From positions 10,287,001-10,351,000 of the forward strand of contig CM075351.1 in the NCBI GenBank assembly GCA_037693485.1: a DNA stretch of 64,000 bases, read 5' to 3'. The stretch comes from Kitagawia praeruptora. Lineage: Eukaryota; Streptophyta; Magnoliopsida; Apiales; Apiaceae. Positions 23,771 to 35,303 of the stretch are shown piece by piece; positions within the stretch are counted from its first letter, which is position 1, and each line of letters opens with the position of its first letter. A program made the position numbers and the translations under genes. A model generated the notes under the pieces. It saw nothing but the letters and a program-made list of their open reading frames with translations. It was not told where the DNA came from and did no database searches.

Positions 23771-23998
23771 TATACGTATGCATGTATAATTAATAATTAT
23801 GTAAGTATGTATGGATGTATGTATGTATGTATATGTATGTATGTATGTATATGTATGTATGTATGTATGTGTGTGTGTGTATGTACGTATTCATGTATAA
23901 TTATTTATGTTATGTATGTATGTATGTATGTATGTCTGTATGTATGTATGTATGTATGTATGTATGTGTGTGTATGTATGTATACGTGTATGTATAAT
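23771..23998. repeat. GTAT/GTGT microsatellite
   Basis: Nearly pure (GTAT)n with short GTGTGTGT interruptions, contiguous with the tandem array. The 60-124 codon ORFs are low-complexity artefacts. Confidence 0.9.
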
Positions 23999-24062
23999 TA
24001 TTGGGATTATACGTTATACAAATATTTTTGTATGTTGCTAATGATTTTTAATATTAACTCAA

Positions 24063-24135
24063 ATGCTCACACAGCTCAACTGGTTATGGTGTTGCATTTA
24101 GTTATGCAAGGTCATGGGTTCAAACCCTTTGAATA
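24063..24135 (+). repeat. tRNA-like head, probably a SINE or tRNA relic
   Basis: An A-box-like CAGCTCAACTGG (24072-24083) and a B-box-like GGTTCAAACCC (24117-24127) are spaced as in a tRNA promoter. The acceptor arms do not pair, so it is not a working tRNA gene. The AT-rich tail that follows (to about 24240) fits a SINE, but no family was recognised. Confidence 0.45.
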
Positions 24136-24489
24136 GCATTATTTTTACAAATATTTAGAGTTAGATTTGGAGTGAGGTTCGGACCTTCCGAACCTATGAA
24201 TTAATTTGCTCAGGGAAACCCCTTGTTGGTGTATTAGATATATTAATAGATTAAATATAATGATCTCTACATACCAATAAAAATATTCATTTCTGTCACT
24301 AGCCATAATTTTGTACCTATTTTTTATACACAATTTTTTACCTTTAGCATTATTCATGAGTAATAACTAATAAGTAACTACTATTATATTATAGCCATAA
24401 TTATTAGACAATAATGTACATCTTAATGAAAATATTAGAGGTACAAAATTGTGTATAAAAATATTTATAAATGACATGTGTCTTCGATA

Positions 24490-24690
24490 AATGTGGAATA
24501 ATGCTAGGAGTACCAAATTTGTTCCCAAATTTTTTTTCCCAAATACATGGTCTTATTTGTTTTAATAATAAATGGGGCCCCTATATTCATACAACAACTC
24601 AAAAAATTTCATACTAACACCATCCATGCCATTTCATTTGGAAACAATTTTTGTGCATAATTTTGTGACTACAACACTACTCATTACTCA
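24490..24690. mobile_element. Possible MITE
   Basis: The left end (AATGCTAGGAGTACCAAATT, then TTCCCAAATACATGG) is loosely inverted at the right (CCATGCCATTTCATTTGGAA, then CAACACTACTCATT). No clean target duplication was found, and the call is tentative. Confidence 0.3.
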
Positions 24691-24699
24691 TTAGTCTTT

Positions 24700-25340
24700 T
24701 ATTTTATTCATTTTATTTTTTAACCATTACGCATCTATCTTATAGCATGTTTTTACGTTTTAAATGACATGTTTATGTGGTATTCTAAAAATCGTTTGAT
24801 TTTTTAAAAATTATCAATAAATCAATGATTTATCGCTAAAAAATATTTGATCGATTTCATTTTTAAAATTCGATTTATCGCTATGAAATTTTAAATGGCA
24901 TTTATATATAAATTAAATTAATATCTTAAATACTATCAAAATATTAAAATTTATCCAATTTTTGTTCCGATTTATCATTCTGATAAATCTCCGATTTACC
25001 GATAAATCGCTATTAAGTAACTAAACCAATTTGTTCAGATTTCTGAAATTTACAACCATGCATGTAATAAGTTACAAAAATTATTTACGTGTAAAATTAT
25101 TTACACACCCTTAGAGCATCTCTAACCACATTATGTAAAATAATTAGGTAAAATTTATATTATTATATAATAAACGAAACATTAAAAGTTTGGTTGGTCA
25201 ATACGGTACCTGTTGATTTTACTTATTTACCCTTAATTTTTTATTTTTTTTTTGCTAAATCTTATTTACCCTTAATTAACTGTACATGTTATTTTTTACT
25301 TAATTATCCTTACTTAATTATTTATAATTATTAATAACTA
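24700..25340. other. AT-rich intergenic stretch, no gene
   Basis: Contains several short copies of a GATTTATCG(C)TA-like motif (24820-25020) but no ORF or transposon ends that I can support. Confidence 0.4.
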
Positions 25341-25344
25341 ATAA

Positions 25345-25490
25345 TTTTCCATTTCAGGTAAAAAAAAATGTTACCTTTTCTATTTTTCAATGACTAATCA
25401 ATTTTCTTTTCAGGTAAAACATGTTACCTTTTCTATTTTTAATTTTTCAATAACTAATCAATTTCCTTTTAGGTAAAACATGTTAACAAG
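25345..25490. repeat. Imperfect tandem repeat, three ~70-bp units
   Basis: Three imperfect copies of a unit with CAGGTAAAACATGTTACC followed by TTTTCTATTTTTCAATAACT. Poly-A and poly-T lengths vary between copies. Non-coding. Confidence 0.6.
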
Positions 25491-25832
25491 AATGCTCCTT
25501 CGAGTGACAATTTTTTTGCATAATTATGGTCCGTTTGGGTAAGGTTAAAAGAGGACTTATGATTTATAGTTGCTTAAAGTGAAGAGTGATGAGTAACAAA
25601 TTTAAGTTAAAACCTCTTTGGACAATTTTACTATTTTTATAACTTATGAGATATTAAAAGTATATAATTTAAAATAAAATTAATAAAGGGGTTTCTTCAT
25701 AAATATATAGAAAAAAGTAAATTTTTGCACATTTACTTTTGCTAAGAATAGTTATTTGCAATATTACCAACCTAAGTTTCAAAATTGCAAAAATACTAAT
25801 TCTAACCCTTCCCCCTTCCCTCCTCTTTCATA
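25491..25832. other. Intergenic stretch, no gene
   Basis: GGTCCGTTTGGGTAAGG near 25526 looks like one end of a Tourist-type MITE; a matching end was not identified. No ORF. Confidence 0.35.
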
Positions 25833-26035
25833 ATCAGCCGCCTGTGTACTTTTTTTTTTAGGCGGGGTGCTATTTTGGGTTGCAACTCAATGCAACCACA
25901 TTCAACCATTCAACCCTTTTTTTTTAGGCGAGGTGCTATTTTGGTGGATTTGGGTACATGGCCCCGCAGGGGCAACCATATTTAACTAAATGCAACCACA
26001 TTCAACCGAATACAACCACATGCAACTAAAATTCA

Positions 26036-26151
26036 GATTTCAAGTTCCATTTTTCAGTTGTCATTTTCGACCTCTTTTTTGGACTCTAATATATATATTA
26101 GAGTCCAAAAAAGAGGTCGAAAATGACAACTGAAAAATGGAACTTGAAATC
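26036..26151. repeat. Perfect 116-bp palindrome (left)
   Basis: Two 58-nt arms pair without mismatch around an (AT)n centre at about 26093. The outer arm reads GATTTCAAGTTCC and the inner GGACTCTAATATA. Its homologue at 59541-59655 has changed on both arms together. Confidence 0.95.
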
Positions 26152-26332
26152 AGCAACTGAATGCAACCACGTTCAACCACATTCAACTTTTTTTTTAAGG
26201 TGGGATGATTTTGGGTTGCATGGCCCCGCAAGGGCATATTCAACCAAATGCAACCACATTCAACTAAATGCAACCACATGCAACTAAATTTCTGGTTTCA
26301 AGTTGGGTTCCTAGGCCCCGCAGGGGCATATT

Positions 26333-27205
26333 TGTTAGTCATAGAGGCATGCCTGTTTACATCAAATAACAAGCCTAATTATTTGTAATGCTTACTTACA
26401 TGACCTCTTAACTGAGGGAACCTCTAGTTGTAGAGTCTCTACTTGTTCTGTACTTGTAATAGGCACCAAATCCTAGTTGTGTAACTGTACTTATATAATC
26501 AAGAATAATGTTTGAAAGAAGTTCCAAGGTTCATGCCTCAAGCAAGAAGATAAAGACTATCAAATAATCACAGTTGGGATTTGAAGAAAGTGAATAATTT
26601 GCCTAAGTACCAATTCGAGAAGTACTTTTGTCTATTCGAGAAGTCCAGCATTCGAGAAGTCAGGGATTCGATATCTCAAGACACTATTCGATATCTCTGA
26701 ATACACTGTTCGATATCTCATTCGATATCTCAGAGATTTAATATGTCTATTACTCTGTTCGAGAACTCAAGAAGTCAACAAGTCAAAAGTGGTATTCGAG
26801 TTCTCAAGGAGTCAATAAGTCAAAGTTCCATTCGATATCTCAAGGACTCAGAAAGCTATTCGATATCTCGAGGATTCGATAAGTCAAGTGTTCTATTCGA
26901 CAACTCAAGGAATCCTGATGAAAAAGAGCTATTCGAGAAGTAATTCGATATGTCAATATAATAGTGTTCAAGAACTCAGAGTTATCGATCAAGTCAATTC
27001 TAGTTCTCGAATCACTTACTTAGTCACTTCTCAAATACATTCTTGGAGACAAAATACTGGAGAAATTGTACAAGTCAGAAACCTGCAACAAGCCAATGCA
27101 CTTTATGGACCCCAATCTGTAACGTGCTCTGGAAAGCCTACAAAGAAGCTTGGAGAGATATAGAAGAGACAAAAGGGCTAAAGAAGTGGATTTGAACAGG
27201 CTTTG
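26333..27205 (+). repeat. Copia-2 5' LTR, first part
   Basis: Begins TGTTAGTCATAG and is homologous to 58210-59082. Interrupted after CTTTG by Gypsy B; it resumes at 42405. Contains the TTCGAGAA/TTCGATATC array (about 26610-27060). Confidence 0.9.
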
Positions 27206-29177
27206 TGATAAGTGCATATTTTTGCATATTTTTATTACCTATTTATTGCTTGAACTCGTATTTTAATAATTTATTTTGTTGCATTTCAGGAAATTCGTGA
27301 ATAAATAAAGAAATGGCAAAATAAAGAAATAAAGTGCAAGGAAGGGAAAAAGAGGAAGAAAAAGGACCAAAAAGAAAAAGAGGAAAAAGAATTAGGAGTT
27401 TGGTGGAAAGGGAATCTTGGAGGACACATGGAAGGTGGAGATCATCCCAACACACTTAAAAAGTGTATGGCCAAGATCAAGTCTACCAAAGCTTAATGGG
27501 GAAGGAATCTTTTAATGGCTAGGATTACACCACCACACACACCAAATGTAGGGTCAAGATTTAACCACACCCCCCTAAACCCTAATTCACATCCTATAAA
27601 TACCCCCTCATTTCCCTTGTATTTTTCAACTTAGAGTAGAGTAGGAGTAGGGTAGTGTAGTTTTAGGGTAGATTTAATTTCTTGTTTTAGTTCTAAATTT
27701 TGTAAACACCTCCCTTTTATTTTAATGCAATTTTATTTCCTTTAAATTCTTGTCTTGCACTTTCCTTTATTGTTGCCTTGTTTCGTTACTTTCGTAAATC
27801 CGTTTAGTGGACAAAGTAGCGAAATGCTAACCACTAAGGGTTGAAAGTAACGAAATTTTAATTTCTTGCTCTTAGTTAAAAATAGTAATTGAGCCCCTTT
27901 AAATTTCCATTTTATTGTGGGTTCATTTTAATTGTCATTTTCACTTTCGTAATTAATTTTTACTTTTAGTTCCGAAATTTAAAAAAAATAAAAATAAAAA
28001 ATAAAAAACAAAATTATGTTTCGTTTTTTTCAGTTTTATAATTTCTTTTTCCCTGTTTCTTTTTCAGTTTAATTCGATTTTATCCTGTTTTAGTTTTATA
28101 CGAGACCCAGTCCCCTTTCTTCTCCTCTTATTCGAAGCACCATACTCCCCTGTTTTAGTTTTAGTGTTTTAGTCAATTTAAATCCCCTGTTTTCTCTTTT
28201 CTCTGTTAATCAAACCAGACCCATTCCCTGTCCTTTCTTTTTCTTCGATTAAAACTCACCCCTCCCATGTTCTCTCTCCTTTACTCCCCTTTCTTAAAAC
28301 CCCCAAACCCACGACTTCCCCTTGTTTTAACGGTTTTTTTTCTTTTTCTCCTCTTGTTTTCGCTGAGCTTTTGATTAGATTAGTTTGTTTTCGCTGAGTT
28401 CATTGGATTGTTGAACGATTTTGCTGAGATTCTGTGTTTCTGTTGTTAATGTACTGAGTCGATTGGGTTTCTTGTCCGAGTTTGTGGCTTTTCTGCTTAG
28501 TTTTGTAATGTTGGTCTCTGATCTCTTTACCGAGTCGATTTGTGGTCATTGCTGAGTCTGTTTTCTGCGAGTTCGTGTGTAGTGTTGCTGAGTTCATTTT
28601 CTGGGTTTCGTTGTTCCGTTTTGAGTTTTAGTTGCGAGTCTCAACTGGGTTTATTGATTGCTGTTGATTTTTGCTCCGTTTTGAGTCTTCATTGTTGGAG
28701 TATCTGAGTTATGTCGAGTCCTTGATGCACTGTTAGAGTCTATAGCCTTTTTCCCCTGTTTGTTTGCTGTCGTAGTTAGATTTTAGTTTGAGTGTCTGCA
28801 TTTCTGTATTGAGTTGCTGTCGATTTACTGGTTATCGAATGATTTTCTGAGTTGTTTCCGGTTCCTGTAAAAACTTGCTGAAATCTGAATGTGCTCTGTT
28901 TTTCGTTGTTTTAATTAAAATGCTTAATTTAAAATTTTGGTTTTAATTCGAATTTAGGATTTTTAGAATAATTTAGTTTTAGATTAATTTAAAATTTTTA
29001 GAATTAGGAATTAAATAGTAAAAAATAAAAATTTCCAAAACCCAATTGTTCTAATTCGCCTAAATTAAAAGTTAAGGACTTGCGAAAATATTAGTCTCTG
29101 TGGATCGATATCTCAAATATTAAAACGATGAATTGTGCGCTTGCGATTCAATTTAAATACTTATTTTTAGCACATCA
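27206..29177 (+). repeat. LTR of Gypsy B (1972 bp), plus-sense
   Basis: Starts TGATAAGTGCATATTT and ends TAGCACATCA, followed by AGTTTTTGGTGCC, a near match to the usual Athila/Tat LTR-PBS junction (TTTTTGGCGCC). A TATAAATA box lies in plus orientation at 27595-27602, and the typical GTCTCTGTGGATCGA block is near 29092. In Gypsy A the corresponding TATA box and block are on the minus strand with the coding region. All four signs make this LTR plus-sense, opposite to B's gag. Confidence 0.8.
27595..27602 (+). promoter_or_regulatory. TATA box of Gypsy B LTR
   Basis: TATAAATA in the context CCTATAAATACCCC, 390 bp into the LTR. The matching box in Gypsy A (CCTATAAATACGAG) is on the minus strand at 34560-34567 and 41580-41587. 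Confidence 0.55.
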
Positions 29178-31076
29178 AGTTTTTGGTGCCCCCATACCTA
29201 TCTTTTGCTCGTCCTCGAGTAAAACAAAAACAAATATAAAATCTAGATGCAAAGTCCTATACTCCTTTTCGTAGGTGTGACGGTTGCATTTGGCATATGC
29301 AACAAGCCCTTTAAACCCCTAGGCAGCCCTAGTGGACGAGTAAGGTCTCGTGAGGGCCTATAGTGAATGTACCCACAAAATCCATCTAGTTTGTATAAAA
29401 GATCACATGGTAATGCACACCACACATACATGTCCTCTCATGACACATCAACTTAAGAATCAAAATGAATTTGCAAAGTCTTGGTGTGCAAAGTGCAAGG
29501 ATTCACATAGTCTACTTAAAGAACATACAAGAGGGATAACAAGTTCATGTCAAGTGCAAAAATTATTGGTAATCATGCTAAGTCTACAAGAGCACACCTC
29601 AGAGTCAAAATTTGAGATCTCTTATGCAAAAAAAACAGATAAGCAATACCTCACCTTTCACTCAGAAAAGAATATTCACTCAAAAACAAGGGTAAGTGTA
29701 TCACTCAATTCCAACAGAATCAAATGCATGCTTGACACTTGGTATCATCCCAACTTAAATCACAACATACATTAATAATGATAATCAAAAGGTCTTTAAT
29801 AGGGTTGTAATGGGGCTCGGGACAAGGTATGTCAGGAAAGGCCAAAATAAGGTGAAGTGTCAAAAGCTAGTAGTTACCATGAATTTCATGCACAACACCT
29901 CCCCACACAATTCTATTTTTTTATTTCAACAAATAAAAGCCTTGACTAGTCGTAATGAAGGAGGATTACAAAAAACACAAGTTTGCTCTCATGTGTATTT
30001 TTTTTTTCTTTTTTTTCTCTTTTTTTTTTCTCTTTTTCTATTTTTTTTTCTTTTTTTTTTTGAGAGCTAAAATAAATGTAACAATAATCCTCCTTAAGAT
30101 TTAAGTTGAAATTCGACTAGCAAGGTAACAACAAATATTTCCTCAAAAGTTATGAACAAAAGTAAACCCTTTTCACACACCTTATTGCTCCACCAAGTTC
30201 CTACTAGCCTTTGACAAAATGGGATCAAGAATACGTAAGGCTAAACAAGAAATAGGTCTTAGGCGAGTAATGTGGTGTGTCACCGAAATAATATGATTAA
30301 GCTCAAAGGGTTAACTAATTGATCACGTAAACAAGGTGTGGATATTTTTGGAAATATAGGTTATTCCTAAATGCCTTTATCATTTTATCATCAATTAACG
30401 TCATGCATTTCAAGATAGAATTCAAACAAGGGCTAGCAATGCAAATGATAAGTGGACACTCAAGCAAAAGAATATAAATGCAAAAGATGTGCATATAGGC
30501 TCAAAATCTCACTTGGTGTAGTAAAACATAATTAATCTCAAGAAATGGTCTCCTCAATGCACCTACTTGTACTCAAAGCATAAAGACCAAATCATCTTAC
30601 ACCTAATCATGACCTTCTAATTTCATGCATAATTCAAATAAGTTTACTAGCTTCACCTTGCTAGTGTAAGTGTGTGAACAAGAACTTTAGCAAATCACTT
30701 CTCAAACAGAAGCTAATGGGTCATAAGATTATCAAAGCATGCAAGGGTGCATCAAGCAACTAGCAATCAATTAACAAGACTAGAAAAAAAACTCTTTTTG
30801 ATTTTTTTCATTTTTTAAATTTTTTTGGATTTTTCAAATTTAAATATTTACACTAAAAAACCCTCCCCCATACCTAAATCATGCATTGTCCTCAATGAAT
30901 GTGAATGCAAGAGAAATGAGTAAAAAGAGAGAGATAAAGTTGAGGAAATACCTGATAAGGGATGACGGAGACTGAAAATTTCTAAAAAAACTACGAAATA
31001 AAAACAACACACACACGCACGCAAATCCTCCCCCATACCTATCTTACACTAGGGGAGGCAAAAGCATAATACTGAA
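29178..31076 (-). other. 3' non-coding region of Gypsy B
   Basis: No credible ORF. It is homologous over much of its length to Gypsy A 35304-37000 (shared blocks GCATATGCAACAAGCC, TTAAACCCCTAGG, CCCACAAAATCCATCTAG, ATGTCCTCAATG-like). It contains a long T/C run at about 29999-30060. The minus-strand purine tract GGTATGGGGG next to the LTR junction is the likely PPT. Confidence 0.7.
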
Positions 31077-33518
31077 TTAGCCGATGCCGGTTGGAAAATT
31101 AGGGTGAAGCTTTGAGAAAATATCAAGGAGTTTATGAAAATTTTGATTAGCACAGATTTTCTCAATTAACATGGAATCATTCAACCCTAAAGAACAACTA
31201 TCACTAATGTTCTCCCTAAACCAAATTAATGCTTCTTTATTTTGTTTAAGCAAATTAGAGAAAATGAAAGTTTGGCTAGGGTTAGAATCACTAGGAAGGA
31301 CAAAAGACAAGGGTTCCGCTTTCCCTAAAGGCTGTTGATCAAATTCGGGATGATAAAGAATTAAATCAAATGCGGGTGGCGGTGGTCCAATGGGACTCTT
31401 AACAACAGGCTCACTACTAACAATCTCGGATGGGGTCTCACACTTGGAACGAATGTCTAACAAATCCCCTAAAAACTCACCAAATGTAGGTGGTTCACCA
31501 ACGGGAGTTTTGACAATGGGCTCAACAATAGCATCCTTGGGTTTGGTCTCCCACGGGGAACAAATGGCATCCAATTCTCTCAACATCTCTTCCGAAGTCA
31601 TATCCATTAACGACTCAGAATACTCTCGATTAGCCTCATGGTTGACTTTGAAATCCTCAACGAGAAGAGACTCAATCTCACTATCCTTAAGGTTTGACCA
31701 ATTAACAACGTTGTCAACAAGATTCACCCCTATGGATTGCTCATAAAGCTCGTTGGGTTCTTTTCTGACATTAAAGATATTAAGGTTAATGGTCATATTA
31801 CCGAACGTGAGTTTCATCGAGCCATCCCTACAATTGATCAAGGCATTGGATGTAGCAAGAAAAGGTCGACCAAGAATGATCGGGATTTGGTTCTTAGGAT
31901 TCGTGACGGGTTGAGTCTCGAGGACAACAAAATCAACCGGAAAGATGAATTCACCGACCTTAATTAAGACATCTTCAATTATTCCCCTAGGCATTTTGAC
32001 AGAACGATTGGCTAATTGAATTATCATGTTCGTTTGCTTAAGGTCGCCTAAATCGAGGGCTTGATAGACCGAAAATGGAAGAAGATTCACACTAGCGCCT
32101 AAGTCAAGTAACGCTTTGTCCACAAAAGTATTGCCTATGACACATGAAATTGTAGGACAACCGGGGTCCTTATATTTCACGGGAATTTGATTCGAAAGAA
32201 TTGAACTAACATGAGATGTCAAAAAGGCTTTCTTGGGAACGTGTGTGGAACGCTTGTAAGTACATAAATTTTTTAGACACTTGGCATAAGAAGGGACTTG
32301 TTGAATGGCATCTAAAAGAGGAATGTTTATTTTGACTTGACTAAAAACTTCCAAAATCTTCTCCATTTGAGCCGTTTGTTTAGGAGGAACGAGTCTTTGA
32401 GGATAAGGAGCTTTAGGCTTAAAGACTCGTTCATTAGACACATCGGGAAGAGAAGTGGAAAGTGGAACGATATTCGAAGATTTGTTCGGTGATGATGATG
32501 ATTTAAGAGAAGATTCTGATGACTCGGGAGTGGATTTCGATGATGAAGGTTCAAGTGGTGAAGGAGTGGGATTAGACGACTCAAGAGATTCGGGAGTTGG
32601 AGTAGGGTTTGAATGATCAAGTTTAGGATTCGGTTCAACATTTGACTCTTCTTCTTCTTCTTCGTTGGAAGACTTGACACCTACTTGATTATTAACTTGA
32701 GTTCCCGATCTAAGAGAGATGATAGCATTAACATTTTCAGGAGGTCTTTGATTGAAAGGGAATTTAGGGTTAACCTCCGGTTGACTTGGAAATTTATTCT
32801 TTTCTCGCTCACACATGGCATTGGCTAATTGACTCACTTGAACCTCTAACTTAGATAAGGCTTGAGTACTAGCATTTAAAAGTTGCCTATCTTGAGTCAT
32901 GGTTTGCATGAAGGTTTGTTGAGATTGAGCCAAATTAGAGGTGGATTTCAAAAGCGCATCAAGGGTCTTTTCCAACGAATTAAGTCTCTTATCCGACTCA
33001 TGAAAGCCGGGTGGGTGGGCGGTTGCTTGATTTGGATAAGAAGGTTGAGTCGGATAAGGACTGAGATTTTGAGTAGGGTTTGGAAAGGGACCTTGATTTG
33101 GAGTCGAGAAAGAACTTTGATTAAGCCTTTGAAAAGATGGAGCATTTTGGAAAGCAGGTTGAAAAGAAGGTGGATTTTGGCAATTTTGCCCTTGGTTCCA
33201 TGAGAAATTAGGGTGATTCCTCCACCCGGGATTATAAGTAGGAGCGAACGGGTCGTTCCTAGTGGGTGGTTGAGACACCGCATTAACTTGATCAAAAGCG
33301 GGATAGTCCGAAAAACCTTGATTAAAATTCGAGCACATAGACACATTTGAGGGGGCCTTACTAGTTTCTAGGGCTTCGAGTCTTCTAGTTAGAGTGGCTA
33401 ATTTGGCATCGGTTGCAATCGAATTCCCAATCGAATGCAAACCCCTAGATGAACTAGACGACTCATTAGACTTATTGGGTTCCCTAGTAGACTCCCACAA
33501 CATGGTCTTCTCGGCTAA
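31077..33518 (-). pseudogene. Gypsy B gag-protease, truncated at both ends
   Basis: About 814 codons open on the minus strand. The N-terminal end is cut by Gypsy A but continues in frame at 42399-42324 (KFMEKDEDEGWAFFEELA joins AEKTMLWE). A Pro/Asn/Gln-rich linker and a Ser/Pro-rich stretch follow, then a retropepsin domain with LLDLGASVNLLP near codon 470 and IIGRPFLA-type flap (IILGRPFLATSN). DLGAS in place of D(S/T)GA is usual for Athila/Tat Gypsy elements. The frame ends shortly after protease (NFPTGIG-stop) without any RT. No zinc knuckle is visible. Confidence 0.85.
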
Positions 33519-35303
33519 TGACAAGGCCGTCGCGTGCCTATCAAATAATAAATTCTAACAAATCCTTCTAACTATGTAGTTGGGTAAGTCAGAGTCGAAC
33601 CCACAGAGACAAACGTGTCAATCACTAGTTGTTTTTGAATTAATTCGGCTAAGCAAGTAACACAATAAATTTTGAGAATTTATTAAATTAAATTATACTA
33701 AGAGAATTGCGTTTGTAATAAATCAAATATTAAAACATCCAGAGTTAAGTATCCCCACTAGTATGAATTAATGCAATTGTGAATTCCCTCCCCAATTAAT
33801 CGTACAGTGCTCAACAGGAAAAATGCGCCCTAAAAATACCAATAACCTCTCTCGAGTATTAACGGCTTCTCTAAAATTCAATCAATCCTATTCTCATGGT
33901 ATCATGCAATTTAGAGACATTAAACACGGCATCCTAATTTCCTAACAATCCGTTCTACCTATTCTCATGGAGAAGTTCATGTTCTTATTGGATAAATCAC
34001 AACCATCTAAATCCAACTCTCGTTGATAATTAAATATTGGTTCAAACAATAAACAAAATCACGTCTGATTTGTAATTGTTAATTAAAACAACTCAATAAG
34101 CAAGAGCAATTAAACAATTAAATTGGGGGTATTGGGAAATTCATACATTAATCATCACTAGGGGACTACTTAACCCTAGATTAATTATCTACTCGCTCAT
34201 GATTGGATTAAAACTAACGATAATAATAATAATCAAAGCCATAATAAACATATAATTAATTAAAGGAAGAAAATAAGAACCTGAAATAGCTTCCAGTGAA
34301 AGAAAAATAGCACTCCAAAATAATCCCCGCAAAATGAGCGTCTAGAAAATAGAACCGAAAATAACTTCCAATGATATAAAAGAGCACTCCAAAATAATTG
34401 CCTTAAAATCTTCACCCGAAATTACACTTAAACTAAATTTACAGAAAATTAAAGTGTATAAAACGAAACTAAAATTACAAGGAAATTGTTGCTGGAAATC
34501 GAGAGAACAAGAGAGAATTGCAGTTCGGGAGGTGTGTTCTTGTCTGCTGTGCAATCTCGTATTTATAGGAGGATTTTGGCACATCAACTGTGAAAATAAG
34601 GAGCTTACAGCACTGTCCAAACATTAAATACTACCGCCCCTGTTGAAAACGTTTTTGTTTAATTGTATAATCAGCACGCCAGAACGAAACCCAGTCTCAG
34701 GAGCCGGCAGTGAAAGAAACGCGCCAGAATTCAATCTTTCTGCCAGGCGCGTGCGCCACACGCGCTCCCAGGCGCGTCCCCCGACATCTCCCCGACATGA
34801 ACAGTGACCTGTCTGCTGCAGAACAAAAATGCTTCTTGTTTGCTTGACTGTTTGAAACGTGAGCCACCCATACTGTTTTGCTCTTTCACGTTTAAATCAA
34901 TCAATTATTCACCATTTTCATACGAACCATTCTGCAAAAATTCTTTTTAAGGATTTAGTTATAATTAATAAATAATTAATTTAATCCAAAAATTATAAAA
35001 ATAAATATCTAATATTATTAGATATTTATAAATGTAATTTTCTAATTAAATAAAATATTTATTAATATAAATGAATCCTTAATTTCTACGATGCGGTCTT
35101 TTGAGGGTCGGAAATCGGACTCCTTTTTCTTCCCTTTTTAGCTCCAAAATAGCTTTTTAATTCCAAATTCTTCCAAACGTAGAAATCCTCGTCTTCTACA
35201 ATAAAACATTAAGATTTATTAAATAAATATCCAAATAAATGCAAAATGCAATTAAATACGGGAATAAAATCATCTAAAATATATATAGAAATATATCTTA
35301 TCA
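33519..35303 (-). repeat. Gypsy A 3' LTR
   Basis: Plus strand TGACAAGGCCGTC...TATCTTATCA. Direct repeat of 40539-42323 at offset 7020. TATA box on the minus strand at 34560-34567. Confidence 0.95.

Noticed and set aside
24063..24135. Functional tRNA gene
   Set aside because: Acceptor and anticodon arms do not pair, and only the A and B boxes are recognisable.
23116..24136. Tyr/Val/Cys/Met-rich ORFs of 60-124 codons
   Set aside because: Translation of GTAT microsatellite in several frames at once.
27206..29177. Reading the Gypsy B LTR as an ordinary minus-sense 3' LTR
   Set aside because: It also starts TG and ends CA on the minus strand, but the TATA box, the GTCTCTGTGG block and the PBS-like junction all point to plus sense.
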